A stretch of DNA of 64,000 nt, from the NCBI RefSeq assembly GCF_013401555.1, contig NZ_CP058552.1, forward strand, positions 434,001 to 498,000, given 5' to 3'. How positions within the stretch are numbered: the stretch's first letter is position 1; the number at the start of each line of letters is the position of its first letter. The stretch is from Paenibacillus sp. E222 (GTDB taxonomy: Bacteria; Bacillota; Bacilli; Paenibacillales; Paenibacillaceae). Below, in pieces: positions 34,773-44,339 of the stretch. The notes under the pieces were generated by a model. It saw only the letters and a list, made by a program, of their open reading frames with translations, ran no database searches and was not told where the DNA came from. Both the position numbers and the translations under genes were made by a program.

Positions 34773-37700
34773 TTACTTGCGGATAGAAGCTGCCTCAATC
34801 GCTTCATAAGCCCAATGTGTGGCAGGTACATCCGACCAATGTCCTGACGCATTCGTTTCAGCTTGAAGACCGATCAGCTTATTCAGCATTGTAACAGCTT
34901 CAGCGCGGGTTATCGGCTGACTTGGACGGAACATTCCATCCTTGTATCCGGTAACTACTCCCGCCGAACTTAATTGTTCTACTGCTTGTTGCGCCCAATG
35001 CTCGTTCATATCGGTAAATGCTGTCGGCGCAGTAGTCATCTGAGCAGATGTTAATAACGGCTGTAACACGACAGCCATTTCTGCGCGGGTAATCGCTTGA
35101 TCCGGCTTAAAGCTGCCATCTGTATAGCCTTGAACAGAACCGGATTGGGCTGCTGCTGATATAGATGCCTGTGCCCAGTGGCTGGATGTAACATCTGTAA
35201 ATTCATGACTTCCCTCAAGAGTAGATGTTCCCAGAATACGCGTGATTAATGTTGCCATTTCCGCACGAGTTACATTACGCTCTGGTCGGAAACTTCCATC
35301 CGTGTACCCCTGAATATAAGGTTGTGCTTTCAGTGTGTTGTCTGTCCAGTCTTTGACCCTAACAATGGAGAATGTACTGAATTTGTTTACTTCAATCTCG
35401 ACGCCTTGCTGATTATCACCGTTTAGGGTAACCCGTTTGCCGTGTACAAGCTCCTTCGTTCCATCACTATGCTCAATATATACACCTAGCTCCTCAGACT
35501 TCACACCTGCAACCTGATTAGCATCTAAAGGCAATATGAGCGTAACAGGTCTGCTCTGAAGATTCGTTTCGATCATCATTGGACGTCCAATGATCTGGAT
35601 ATCCGTTGTACCTACAGATTGGATGATCGACTCATTCGCCTGTGCTCTCGTTTGGATCTCTAAACGTTGGGATTCCTTCTTCACCGGTACAAGACGGAAA
35701 TAAATATCATCTGTGCGTCCGTTCAAGGAACTCGCCGGAATGATAATCTTTACATTAGGATTGGAAATAACCAGATTCACTCCTTGCTCAGCCAGCATTA
35801 CTGACGATTGTGGAGAGAGCTTCAGATCCCACTGTGATACTTCATCTTTTGCGTCTGGAATCAAGACAACCGCTGTATGGGAGCCTGTCTGTTTCAACTG
35901 GTCGATAATGGTTTGCGTTTTGCTCTGATCAAGAAGAAGTTCATCCTTAACCGTACCATCTGTTCCTCGAGTACGATTAATCTTCAAGGAAGCGATCGTT
36001 GAAGCTTGATCCCCATTCGCCACATCCACTTTGATTACTTCTTTCTGTGGAGCTTGTGGAGTTGTTGGCGTTACAGGAGTTGGAGTAATAACTCCCCCAC
36101 CTCCCCCATTACCTGGCGTTTCTGGATTGGATGGAGTTATGTTAATCTTCACTGAATTAGAAATTCCATATTCGGATACGCCATCTTCATATACAGCTCT
36201 AACAGCGAAAATATATTTTTCGCCTTCTCTAAGATCATTAATTTCCCAACTGCTATTCAAAATATTAGAAGTAACAAGTACCCATTGTGAAGGGTCTACT
36301 GGTGCTGATGAACCTTCGTACATATAGACCGAAGCTAATCCGTTCAAGATTGGATCCCAAGTTAACACAACCTTTTTCTCACCTTTTGTTGCCACTACAT
36401 GCTGTGGTACAGGAAAGTTCGGGTCTGGGTCTGGATTTGGATTAGATCCACCACCATTATTATTCTCCTCTTGCGGGATCACCACGTTAGATGCAACATA
36501 ATCTGAATTTTCTTCATCGGAAGCATATGATCTAACTGCAAACACATAAGATTCACCATTCGTCAGCCCACCGATATGTCCATCGATGTAACTGTCCGTC
36601 ACATTTGTCCACAGATCCGGATCCTTTGGTGCCTCCGTACCTTGGTACATATACACGCGATATTCTAATTCTGGCTCTGTAGTCCATTCAATGGCAGCCT
36701 GACCATCACCAGGTGTAGCCACTACGTTTTGTGGAAGAGGCGTTGAGTTTGCAAGTGTTTCATATCCCCGACCTCCCATGTCCCAGAGCTGACCATTCGT
36801 ATCTTCTACCGCCAGGAACATTCGGTACAAAGTGTTCTCTTCCAGTCCTGTAAACAAGAACGATCTTACTTCATTAGCTTCTAGATCAACATAAGATAGA
36901 TTAGCTAGGGCATGTAATTTAGTATCTTCATTCGACTGCCCCTCAATTTCTTCATCAAACACTTGATTGTCAAAATAAAATCTACCAGCTTCATTAAGCT
37001 TCACTATAACTTTAGATGTGGACTGAGTAATTGTTCCGCTTGTAGGATATGGATACAAATAATCTATTGTCCGATCAGGCAGTGGTGGAGTCGGCGCAGT
37101 CATAAGCTTGGATGAACGCAAGATCGGGTACCCATCATTGATCCTGTTACGAGTTGTCCAAACTCCATCGAAATCCCATCCATTGAAATTAGATTGTTGT
37201 TTCATCTGCTCAGTAGTAAGACCCATTGCATAATTAGAACCATTCTGCTGGTTCGTACTACTCTTGGCTAAATCATAGTAGTTATTAGTAAAGATAACTT
37301 GATTCTCTGGATCATTCAGATTACCAATGACTGACCCTATGGTCTGATTATCAATGGGTGATGATGAATTATCAGGAACAGTGATATCCATAGACGCAGC
37401 TACATAATTATTTTGAATATCTATTTTTGCGGAGGCTGATTCATCATATTTTTTCACTTCACCAATCAGTCCGCCAATGGCTTCAGCAGAAAAATCATTA
37501 TTCCCTGTAGCATGTGAACTCACTGAACCAACCACATAGTTATCCGCAATAGTGTGGCTAAGTTCATAATTAAGTTGGCCAATCAAACCGCCTACCTGGT
37601 AGTTACCCGTCACCTGTCCTGAAGCGTAGCTCTGACGAATGAAATTATCATTCGACTCTCCGATCAGTCCACCTACAGCCTCATAACCACTCACTATACC

Positions 37701-38414
37701 CTCAGCAGCATTTGCAATGATTGTGCTCTTATTACTTTCTCCAACAAGTCCCCCGAGTGAGTCGCCATCCTCACCTAATGCAATCACCTCGACATTAGTG
37801 CTGTTATTTATATACTCACTTTCGTCCGATAAACCTGAAATACCGCCTACTCTCATATTCCCTTGTATATTTCCACTGATTTGGATGCCTTCAATACGCG
37901 ACTCTATGCTCCGTCCGGCAAGTCCGCCTACGATCACATTTCCTTTTATAGAAACATCGTTTAATATAAGATTTTTAACCTCAGCACCTTGTAATACAGA
38001 GAACAGACCCACATCGTTCTGATTCTCATCCGTCGTTTTCAAACCGGATATTGAATAACCATTCCCATCGAACCTGCCTGTAAAAGGCATAAGCTCATCT
38101 TCTATTATGTCAGCAATTGGAGTCCAAGATCCTCCATTCAAAAACGTGCTCATGGCTGCTTCAGAAATATCATTCTTCAGCTTGTAATTACCGTTTAAGT
38201 CTTCTCTTACACAATAGAGCTCTTCAGGCGTACTAATGAGCTTCCATTCAACATCATCAGAATCTTTTTCCGTCAGATCATAGCAACTCTTGGCCTGTAC
38301 GACACCTTGTTGAAATACAACTGGCAGCATTCCGAAGACCATAAAGAATGTTAATATCACAATCCCTATTCGTCTCAGGAGCCTGGAGCGCTTCTGGTGA
38401 TCCTTTTTTCGCAT
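34773..38414 (-). CDS. Large S-layer-homology surface protein with GLUG and fibronectin-like parts
   Basis: 1213 residues, exported. Signal peptide residues 1-41 (LLRRIGIVILTFFMVFGMLP, cleavage near VQA). Residues 90-420: repeated GLUG-type units (VGGLAGRS, VGGISGLS, LGGLVGES, VGGLIGES, VGGLIGQL, IGGLIGEV). Residues 560-770: two fibronectin-III-like domains (VATPGDGQAAIEWTTEPELE, VATKGEKKVVLTWDPILNG). Residues 800-1030: beta-rich domain ending in FSTFSIVRVKDW. Residues 1040-1213: three SLH repeats (IQGYTDGSFRPERNVTRAEM, VQGYTDGSFKPDQAITRAEM, VTGYKDGMFRPSQPITRAEA) that bind pyruvylated wall polymer. Probably an adhesin or carbohydrate-binding surface protein; ligand unknown. A Gly-rich spacer (GNGGGGGVITPTP) separates regions. 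Confidence 0.9.
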   Translation of the reverse strand: MRKKDHQKRSRLLRRIGIVILTFFMVFGMLPVVFQQGVVQAKSCYDLTEKDSDDVEWKLISTPEELYCVREDLNGNYKLKNDISEAAMSTFLNGGSWTPIADIIEDELMPFTGRFDGNGYSISGLKTTDENQNDVGLFSVLQGAEVKNLILNDVSIKGNVIVGGLAGRSIESRIEGIQISGNIQGNMRVGGISGLSDESEYINNSTNVEVIALGEDGDSLGGLVGESNKSTIIANAAEGIVSGYEAVGGLIGESNDNFIRQSYASGQVTGNYQVGGLIGQLNYELSHTIADNYVVGSVSSHATGNNDFSAEAIGGLIGEVKKYDESASAKIDIQNNYVAASMDITVPDNSSSPIDNQTIGSVIGNLNDPENQVIFTNNYYDLAKSSTNQQNGSNYAMGLTTEQMKQQSNFNGWDFDGVWTTRNRINDGYPILRSSKLMTAPTPPLPDRTIDYLYPYPTSGTITQSTSKVIVKLNEAGRFYFDNQVFDEEIEGQSNEDTKLHALANLSYVDLEANEVRSFLFTGLEENTLYRMFLAVEDTNGQLWDMGGRGYETLANSTPLPQNVVATPGDGQAAIEWTTEPELEYRVYMYQGTEAPKDPDLWTNVTDSYIDGHIGGLTNGESYVFAVRSYASDEENSDYVASNVVIPQEENNNGGGSNPNPDPDPNFPVPQHVVATKGEKKVVLTWDPILNGLASVYMYEGSSAPVDPSQWVLVTSNILNSSWEINDLREGEKYIFAVRAVYEDGVSEYGISNSVKINITPSNPETPGNGGGGGVITPTPVTPTTPQAPQKEVIKVDVANGDQASTIASLKINRTRGTDGTVKDELLLDQSKTQTIIDQLKQTGSHTAVVLIPDAKDEVSQWDLKLSPQSSVMLAEQGVNLVISNPNVKIIIPASSLNGRTDDIYFRLVPVKKESQRLEIQTRAQANESIIQSVGTTDIQIIGRPMMIETNLQSRPVTLILPLDANQVAGVKSEELGVYIEHSDGTKELVHGKRVTLNGDNQQGVEIEVNKFSTFSIVRVKDWTDNTLKAQPYIQGYTDGSFRPERNVTRAEMATLITRILGTSTLEGSHEFTDVTSSHWAQASISAAAQSGSVQGYTDGSFKPDQAITRAEMAVVLQPLLTSAQMTTAPTAFTDMNEHWAQQAVEQLSSAGVVTGYKDGMFRPSQPITRAEAVTMLNKLIGLQAETNASGHWSDVPATHWAYEAIEAASIRK

Positions 38415-38619
38415 GTTCGAATCTTCCCTTCTCTTTCCGTTGTTGTAGGAAGATTATACCTATAAGCTCTGAACCGATTCTGAACATTTATCGGCATTTT
38501 TCGTGAAAATATGCCTTTTCTCGCATTTTCGCAAAACCACTTTCAAATGAACATATTTCTTCCCGTGCAATTATTGTTCAGCGAGGCACGCCTGAATCGA
38601 ATAAATCAAATACAGATAC

Positions 38620-38653
38620 AAAAAAGCAAGTCTCTATACTAGAGACTTGCTTA
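38620..38653 (-). terminator. Intrinsic terminator after the 74-residue gene
   Basis: Minus strand: AAGCAAGTCTCTA pairs with TAGAGACTTGCTT around a short loop, followed by TTTTTGT. No gene lies in 38415-38619, the leader of the SLH protein gene. Confidence 0.8.
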
Positions 38654-38685
38654 TCATTTGAGGCCCACTATGCAGAGCGTTTACC

Positions 38686-38910
38686 TTAGGAAGCGCAACC
38701 CTCACAGGCAACATAGTTGTCGCCAACCTGTTTGCTAATGGCGATCAGATCGCCCAGCTTGATATCTTCTTCACCTGTAAATTCAAGATCAGCGATACGC
38801 GCAACGATTAGGGCAGCTGCTTCTTCCTTGCTTGTAGCCATTTGGCTGAATTCAGACTTTTCGCCTGTTGAAATGACCTCATATAAGTACGTATATCTTA
38901 AAGTTTCCAT
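38686..38910 (-). CDS. Small acidic protein with a C-terminal CEGCAS motif
   Basis: 74 residues, soluble. METLRYTYLYEVISTGEKSE is followed by an Ala/Glu helix (SKEEAAALIVARIADLEF) and the C-terminal VGDNYVACEGCAS with a CxxC pair. GAAGGAG lies 9 bases before ATG 38910. It follows the lipL gene by 70 bases and ends in a terminator, so it may be cotranscribed with lipL. No family recognised. The CxxC tail could bind a metal or be redox-active; this is a guess. Confidence 0.68.
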   Translation of the reverse strand: METLRYTYLYEVISTGEKSEFSQMATSKEEAAALIVARIADLEFTGEEDIKLGDLIAISKQVGDNYVACEGCAS

Positions 38911-38980
38911 GTAGACACTCTCCTTCCGAAATCACATCATATCATCTCTATTAACCAATTCCAAGTCCAAGCTTGTGAAC

Positions 38981-39835
38981 CTAATCGTAACGCAGTTTCA
39001 TCTGCTCAGCCGTCCGTATGACGGTTTCCCGTTCCACAGTCAACACACGGCTCGTCTCCGCTTGGGGAAAGCGCTGACGCAGTGTACGTACCAGCGAGGC
39101 TGTATACGCCGCGGCAGAAGGGACACCTGCCAGTTCCTGCAAACTCGCCATCGTTCCGGGCCGAACATCCGGGTACCCTTCGCTGGCTCCATCTGCTGCA
39201 TCCTGATAAAACTTACGCACGTCGGCTGCCAATTGGTCCCCTTGTCCTTCCACGATGATAAAGGCCGTAATGATATAAGCCTTGGCCTGTCTGCGCTGGG
39301 CGATCCCACAAAATTTCAGTCCACCCACACTGACATCATAATCGCCAGGACAGAAGGCGCCTTCGATCTCCCCCGTGCGTGCCTGATTCGACCATGGTGT
39401 TAGCGACTCAGCGATCAGTGAGGCCATCTCCCTGAAATCATCATGAATATTGATGGCACGTCCCGGGTTCGGCAAAATTAAAGACACGTTAACCACCCCT
39501 GGATTCAGGGGAACTGCTGCACCACCCGATGGACGAACGCAGACCGCCGTTCCCTGGCTTCTAATGCGTTCCATCGCTTCAACTGCCTGAGGCAGCCTCC
39601 GATCCCGCAGCCCCGCTACAAAGGCATCTGGATGCCGCCAAATATGAGCAACGGGCAGCTGACCTTCTCCCACCCGGCGGCACATGACTTCTTCCCAAGC
39701 AAATGCTTCAAGCACACTGCTCCCGCGCCGCAGCAGCGGTGTCTCCCAAATCTGTAGCCGCAAGGAATGATCCGGCTGCATCTGCTGCTTTGCTCCCGGC
39801 GATCCGGGTTGATCTGAATTGGACGGTACATTCAT
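38981..39835 (-). CDS. lipL: Octanoyl-[GcvH]:protein N-octanoyltransferase LipL
   Basis: 284 residues; BPL/LipA/LipB-fold transferase that moves octanoyl from GcvH to the E2 subunits of 2-oxo-acid dehydrogenases. Seen: VAHIWRHPDAFVAGLRDRRL, CVRPSGGAAVPLNPGVVNVS (substrate Arg and Gly-Gly), and EGAFCPGDYDVSVGGLKFCG with the catalytic Cys in FCPGDYD, typical of LipL rather than lipoate ligase LplA, which lacks that Cys. Followed by GIAQRRQAKAYIITAFIIVE. The first 30 residues look unstructured. GGAGG precedes ATG 39835. Monocistronic or paired with the CEGCAS gene. Confidence 0.87.
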   Translation of the reverse strand: MNVPSNSDQPGSPGAKQQMQPDHSLRLQIWETPLLRRGSSVLEAFAWEEVMCRRVGEGQLPVAHIWRHPDAFVAGLRDRRLPQAVEAMERIRSQGTAVCVRPSGGAAVPLNPGVVNVSLILPNPGRAINIHDDFREMASLIAESLTPWSNQARTGEIEGAFCPGDYDVSVGGLKFCGIAQRRQAKAYIITAFIIVEGQGDQLAADVRKFYQDAADGASEGYPDVRPGTMASLQELAGVPSAAAYTASLVRTLRQRFPQAETSRVLTVERETVIRTAEQMKLRYD

Positions 39836-39930
39836 ATAAGATAGCCTCCGAATAAACTAATCTGGATGAATTTTAATTGAGTAATTGCGTGATCCTTATG
39901 TATCCCCTTGTGTGAATGCAAAAGTAATAT

Positions 39931-39969
39931 ATAAATAAGCCGGTTCCCCAAGGAACACGGCTTATTTAT
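39931..39969. terminator. Bidirectional-type hairpin between folE and lipL
   Basis: ATAAATAAGCCG (39931-39942) pairs with CGGCTTATTTAT (39958-39969), with an inner GTTCC/GGAAC. It lies 135 bases after the folE stop and upstream of lipL. The rest of 39836-40103 is A+T-rich with no gene. Confidence 0.72.
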
Positions 39970-40103
39970 GAATGCTTCCATTGGCACAAGCATCTATTCT
40001 GCCATTTCAGATCCGGCAATTTGCCGAATTTAATGGAAATAACCATAATTGTACGAAAGATTGAATGCTTCTGGCTTGTCCAACGAATGGAATGAGCCCG
40101 AAC

Positions 40104-40697
40104 TTAATCTTTTACCAGCGACAGGAACTCGGCACGTTGTGCCGGATTGTCACGGAAGGAACCACGCACAGCAGACGTTACCGTCTTGCTGCCCGGCTTC
40201 TTCACGCCGCGGGAACACATGCACAAGTGCTCGCCTTCCACGACGACCATGACACCGTTCGGCTCTACTGCCTCAGTCAGAATATCGGCAATCTGTGAGG
40301 TAATTCGCTCTTGAACCTGCAGGCGGCGGGTAACTGCCTCCACCAGACGGGCCATTTTGCTCAATCCCACAATCTTGCCACTCGGTACATATCCAATGTG
40401 CACCTTACCGAAGAAAGGCGCCATATGGTGTTCACATTGGCTGTAATAGACAATGTCCTTCACAATGACCAGTTCTTCATGATTCTCGTCAAACGTCACA
40501 CCAAGCACATCGCGCGGGTCCACTTCATACCCGCCAAAAATCTCTTCATACATCCGGGTTACGCGTGCAGGCGTTTCTAACAGCCCTTCCCGCGTACTAT
40601 CCTCACCAATCAATTGCAAGATCTGCTCAATGTGATACTCGATCTTCTCCCGATTGTCGGATACTTTTGAATTCAAATAATCTTTAACGCCAGCCAC
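40104..40697 (-). CDS. folE: GTP cyclohydrolase I
   Basis: 197 residues; opens GTP to dihydroneopterin triphosphate, first step of folate synthesis and a precursor for queuosine. Seen: REGLLETPARVTRMYEEIFG, IVYYSQCEHHMAPFFGKVHI (zinc Cys/His), KIVGLSKMARLVEAVTRRLQ, VQERITSQIADIL and HLCMCSRGVKKPGSKTVTSA (zinc Cys). AAAGGAGG lies 9 bases before GTG 40697, giving MAGVKDYLN; the frame extends 9 codons more without a site. The queG-MGMT fusion, whose QueG half acts in the queuosine pathway fed by FolE, lies 1.6 kb upstream on the same strand. Confidence 0.96.
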   Translation of the reverse strand: MAGVKDYLNSKVSDNREKIEYHIEQILQLIGEDSTREGLLETPARVTRMYEEIFGGYEVDPRDVLGVTFDENHEELVIVKDIVYYSQCEHHMAPFFGKVHIGYVPSGKIVGLSKMARLVEAVTRRLQVQERITSQIADILTEAVEPNGVMVVVEGEHLCMCSRGVKKPGSKTVTSAVRGSFRDNPAQRAEFLSLVKD

Positions 40698-40785
40698 TGC
40701 CGAACGCCTCCTTTCGAACCACATGCTGTAAGCAGCTATTCACTTCAGCAACTTCAGCATTAAGCAAAATGCTCGCTCACAGCTA

Positions 40786-41049
40786 TTATTTTCGGCGGCC
40801 CGAGTTTTTACGCGCAGGATGTTGTTGCGGCTGAGGCATCTTCGCGCCAGGCTGCTGGTTCTTCATCATCTGCTGGGCGCGCTGCATTTGCTTGCCGTTC
40901 AGGTTATAACCCATTTGCTTCGCCATCTTCTGGAGCATGTCGGGATCGCTTTGCATTTTCTCAAGCTGTTTCCGCAAGTAGTATACCCCAATGAAAAATC
41001 CTCCGACCAGACCAACAATCAATGTAATAATCGGTATTGCTATTTCCAT
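40786..41049 (-). CDS. yneF: YneF family small membrane protein
   Basis: 87 residues. One N-terminal membrane helix (IAIPIITLIVGLVGGFFIGV, residues 3-22) followed by the family core YYLRKQLEKMQSDPDMLQKM and AKQMGYNLNGKQMQRAQQMM, then a Gln/Pro/Lys-rich tail ending in RKNSGRRK. YneF is conserved in Bacillales and related Firmicutes without a known role. GAGGTG precedes ATG 41049. Length is slightly above the usual 70-75 because of the basic tail. Confidence 0.88.
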   Translation of the reverse strand: MEIAIPIITLIVGLVGGFFIGVYYLRKQLEKMQSDPDMLQKMAKQMGYNLNGKQMQRAQQMMKNQQPGAKMPQPQQHPARKNSGRRK

Positions 41050-41272
41050 CTCTTAGACACCTCTGTATACAATCTAAAAAGCCTGATGATCCGTGTCAGC
41101 ACATGATGTTATACGTTCACGATGCAAACATGACACGCACCGGATTTCCTGAAAGCTATCATAGCATTTCCGCACGCCTTGAGCAAACGGATTTTCCAGC
41201 TATACGCTGAATTTAACATCCAGAAAACAGATCGAAAACATTCAGTAAATCTCCCAGGAGCATCCGTATAAG

Positions 41273-42304
41273 TTACATCAGTACCGCCTCTATGAAAACG
41301 GTTGTATGCTGAGCCAGATCCACTTCAATCACATCCAGATCATAACGTGTACTGCCCCGCGCCACCCGAATGACTGGCCTGCCGGGCAAACCCCGGTGCT
41401 GACGTACAATGACTCCGGTCTCTTTGGTAGACAACCGAACTGCTGTTCCGTTCGGATACACGGACACACTCCGGTTGAATTCGATAAGAATGTCACGATC
41501 CAGCTTCGTGCCAGACATCGCCATCATCTCTTCACAGGCTTCATGTGGCAGCAACCTTCTACCCGAAAGGCCGTTGATCAGATTATCATACGTGTTAGCT
41601 GCACTAACGATTTTAGCGAAAAGATGAATGTCTTTTCCCTGGATACCCCTCGGCAGTCCCGTACCATCCACATGCTCATGATGCTGCAGAGCCGTATGTG
41701 CCACAAGCAGATTAAACTCCCGTTTGGACTTGATCAACTCGAACCCTTTCCACGTGTGATGCAGGGAAGAGTTTGCTGCTGAACCACTGCCAGGTGGCTC
41801 CCCAACCTTTCCGATGTCATGCAATAGTGCTCCGACGGCCAGATCCTTGAGCTGAACATAGTTAAGCCCCAGATTCAGACCAATGACAGAAGACAGCAAA
41901 CATACATTCATGGCGTGAACATACTGTGCATTATCTTTGGTCCGAATATCTGTGAGCTGAACAAGTAGTTCTCGCCCGTTCAGAACATCGTTCAACAATT
42001 TATCGATGCTGATGGCGACCTTCTTCGGGCTCCAGTCTTTCCCGGAACGGATAGAATCGAGTGTAACACTCATTTCATTAATTACTGCCTTTTTCGTGGC
42101 TTCATCCAGAATGTCTTCTGTATCCACATCTTTATACGCTTCATCCTGGATGTACAGCATGGTCACGCCAATACGCTTCAGCGTATTGACCATAAATACG
42201 GTGAGCTGAACTCCGGCAGACAGCAATACCGTGCCGTTGCCGGAATATATGGTTTTGCCCAGAAGCTCCCCCGCCTCCACGCTCTCCACGTTAACATACT
42301 TCAT
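41273..42304 (-). CDS. HD-GYP domain protein (probable cyclic-di-GMP phosphodiesterase)
   Basis: 343 residues, soluble, no sensor domain recognised in the first 100 residues. The HD-GYP domain occupies about residues 125-290: AMNVCLLSSVIGLNLGLNYV, AVGALLHDIGKVGEPPG (HD pair), AHTALQHHEHVDGTGLPRGI (HHE...DGTGLP in place of the GYP motif) and LFAKIVSAANTYDNLINGLS. The GYP triad reads GLP, a common variant that usually keeps phosphodiesterase activity. A C-terminal beta domain follows. Hydrolysis of cyclic di-GMP is inferred. GGGGGACG precedes ATG 42304, 15 bases after the queG-MGMT stop, so they share a transcript. Confidence 0.88.
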   Translation of the reverse strand: MKYVNVESVEAGELLGKTIYSGNGTVLLSAGVQLTVFMVNTLKRIGVTMLYIQDEAYKDVDTEDILDEATKKAVINEMSVTLDSIRSGKDWSPKKVAISIDKLLNDVLNGRELLVQLTDIRTKDNAQYVHAMNVCLLSSVIGLNLGLNYVQLKDLAVGALLHDIGKVGEPPGSGSAANSSLHHTWKGFELIKSKREFNLLVAHTALQHHEHVDGTGLPRGIQGKDIHLFAKIVSAANTYDNLINGLSGRRLLPHEACEEMMAMSGTKLDRDILIEFNRSVSVYPNGTAVRLSTKETGVIVRQHRGLPGRPVIRVARGSTRYDLDVIEVDLAQHTTVFIEAVLM

Positions 42305-42319
42305 GAACGTCCCCCGCTC

Positions 42320-44161
42320 TTACGATTGCTGCTCCAATGTGAGCAATTGCTCTTTGGTTTGCAGCCCGCCTACATAACCCACCAGGGTTCCGTCTTTACC
42401 GCTGATGCGGTGACAGGGAATAATAATCGGAAGCGGATTTTTACTAATCGCATCCAGAACTGCTCGAACAGCTTTGGGCCTGCCGATAATTTCCGCAACC
42501 TGTTGGTGTGTTGAGGCCTCTCCATAAGATATATCGGACAGGACTTGCCATACTTGTAGCTGGAATGGTGTTCCAAACAAATCAAGCTTCAGTTCAAACG
42601 CTTTTCTTTCTCCTGCAAAATACTGCTTCAACTGTTGTGCAGCTTCACTCAGCTTCTCTTCATTTTTCTCATATCGATATTCGCCAATCCATGTACGGGC
42701 CCATTGTTGCAGATGCGCCTCGCGCACATGGAATGCACCAAAATCAATGTGACAAAGGCCCTTATCCGTGGCACAGAGCGTTAGTGTACCGATCGGTGTC
42801 AGTACCTCATCGTAATATACCGGCGTTCCATGCAGGCCTGTTACGGCTGATGGTTTCCATGCTGCTGCTTCCGGTTTGACAGGCTCTGTCGTCTGCCCGT
42901 TTTCCTGTTCGGGTGTCTTATTCTGTTCCTTCTGATCCTCAGGCTTATTGTTGCTCTTTAGCTCTGCCTGAGGCTTATCGGGTAAGGTCGCGGACGAACT
43001 CAGTCGTTCCTTGGCCTTCTGCAGCATGCTTAGCACGTTCCCATCTTGTTCGTTAGCGGCAGCTTCCCCAATGGCTCTCATTGCGTCTTCTCCTCCAATT
43101 CTGCTCAGCGCCCAAGCTGCAGTTCCCCGCAGCTCGGGACGCGGATCACGCTTCAGTACCTCCGTTAGTTTCGGTACAGCGGTTTTGTCTTTGAAATTGC
43201 CGAGGGCAATCACGGCGTTGCGCTGGATTGGCTTCTTGCCCCGCCAAGCGGCGGAACTTTGGCCGAAGCGCTCTTTGAATTCACGGTTACCGATGTCAAG
43301 CAGCGGTATCAGCAAAGGTTTTACAATCTCCGGATCGGGATGAAACTCGGGATGGTGATCCCAGTTTTTACCCCGATTCTTCGGACAGACAATCTGACAG
43401 GTATCACAACCGTACAGACGGTTGCCAATTTTCAGCATAAACTCTTCATCCACGAAGCCTTTTGTCTGGGTCACAAACGAAATGCAGCGCTGTGCATTCA
43501 GTTGTCCCGGCCCGACCAGTGCTCCAGTTGGACAGGCATCAATACACTTCGTACATTCACCACAATCCTCGGTCACCGGGTTATCTGGCTGAAATGGAAT
43601 ATTCGTGACCAGTTCGCCGAGAAAGATCCATGAACCGAATTTGGGCGATATAATGGCACAGTTCTTAGCACTGAATCCAATCCCCGCACGCTGGGAAACA
43701 GCACGGTCCACCAACGCCCCCGTGTCTACCATACTTTCGATCATGGCCTCAGGTACGCGCTCACGTATAAAATGAACCAGCTTGTCCATCGCTGCACGCA
43801 GGACTTGGTGATAATCCTGCCCCCAGGCTGAACGAGCCAGAATACCACGGTATGCACCAGGCTCCGACTTCGGCGGATTGACCATCTTCGAGGGATAGGC
43901 CACGGCAATCGCAATGAGCGAAGCAGGCTCGCCATCTTTCAATGCAGGACGCACCCTTTTCTCAATATCAGGCTCCTCAAATCCGGACTCGAATCCTTTC
44001 GCCCGATGTTGCTCCAGAATGGATTTCAAGGTCACGAATGGCTCTGCTGAAGCAAATCCTATATCATCAATACCCATCTCGGGAGCAGCTGCCTTAATCT
44101 CTTGTTTTAACTTCTCCCATACAGCTGCTGCCTTTGCTGCTCCGGTCTGTACACTCGTCAT
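42320..44161 (-). CDS. queG: Fusion of epoxyqueuosine reductase QueG and O6-alkylguanine-DNA alkyltransferase
   Basis: 613 residues with two unrelated enzymes. Residues 1-390: QueG, with a cobalamin-binding N-terminus, DTGALVDRAVSQRAGIGF, two [4Fe-4S] motifs (CGECTKCIDACPTGAL, GCDTCQIVCPKN) and a HEAT-like tail (LRGTAAWALSRIGGEDAMRA). It reduces epoxyqueuosine to queuosine in tRNA. Residues 390-440: a Lys/Glu/Gln linker. Residues 440-613: MGMT/Ogt, with FQLQVWQVLSDISYGEASTH, VRAVLDAISKNPLPIIIPCH and RISGKDGTLVGYVGG; the acceptor Cys is in IIPCHRI. Catalytic residues of both halves are present. GAGAGGG precedes ATG 44161. Confidence 0.93.
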   Translation of the reverse strand: MTSVQTGAAKAAAVWEKLKQEIKAAAPEMGIDDIGFASAEPFVTLKSILEQHRAKGFESGFEEPDIEKRVRPALKDGEPASLIAIAVAYPSKMVNPPKSEPGAYRGILARSAWGQDYHQVLRAAMDKLVHFIRERVPEAMIESMVDTGALVDRAVSQRAGIGFSAKNCAIISPKFGSWIFLGELVTNIPFQPDNPVTEDCGECTKCIDACPTGALVGPGQLNAQRCISFVTQTKGFVDEEFMLKIGNRLYGCDTCQIVCPKNRGKNWDHHPEFHPDPEIVKPLLIPLLDIGNREFKERFGQSSAAWRGKKPIQRNAVIALGNFKDKTAVPKLTEVLKRDPRPELRGTAAWALSRIGGEDAMRAIGEAAANEQDGNVLSMLQKAKERLSSSATLPDKPQAELKSNNKPEDQKEQNKTPEQENGQTTEPVKPEAAAWKPSAVTGLHGTPVYYDEVLTPIGTLTLCATDKGLCHIDFGAFHVREAHLQQWARTWIGEYRYEKNEEKLSEAAQQLKQYFAGERKAFELKLDLFGTPFQLQVWQVLSDISYGEASTHQQVAEIIGRPKAVRAVLDAISKNPLPIIIPCHRISGKDGTLVGYVGGLQTKEQLLTLEQQS

Positions 44162-44339
44162 ATCTATTCCCTCTCTTCTTCCACGCTAATTCCGTAAATA
44201 GTGAACGCCCGCCTCAGGTGGGAGGACAGGCGCTGATTTCGATATACAAGTCGGACATACCGGAGCTACAAAGAAACCGAGTCTATATCGTTTAACGCAA
44301 AATGCAGCGTGAAGTTGTTGTCCTTGTCCTGCTAACATT

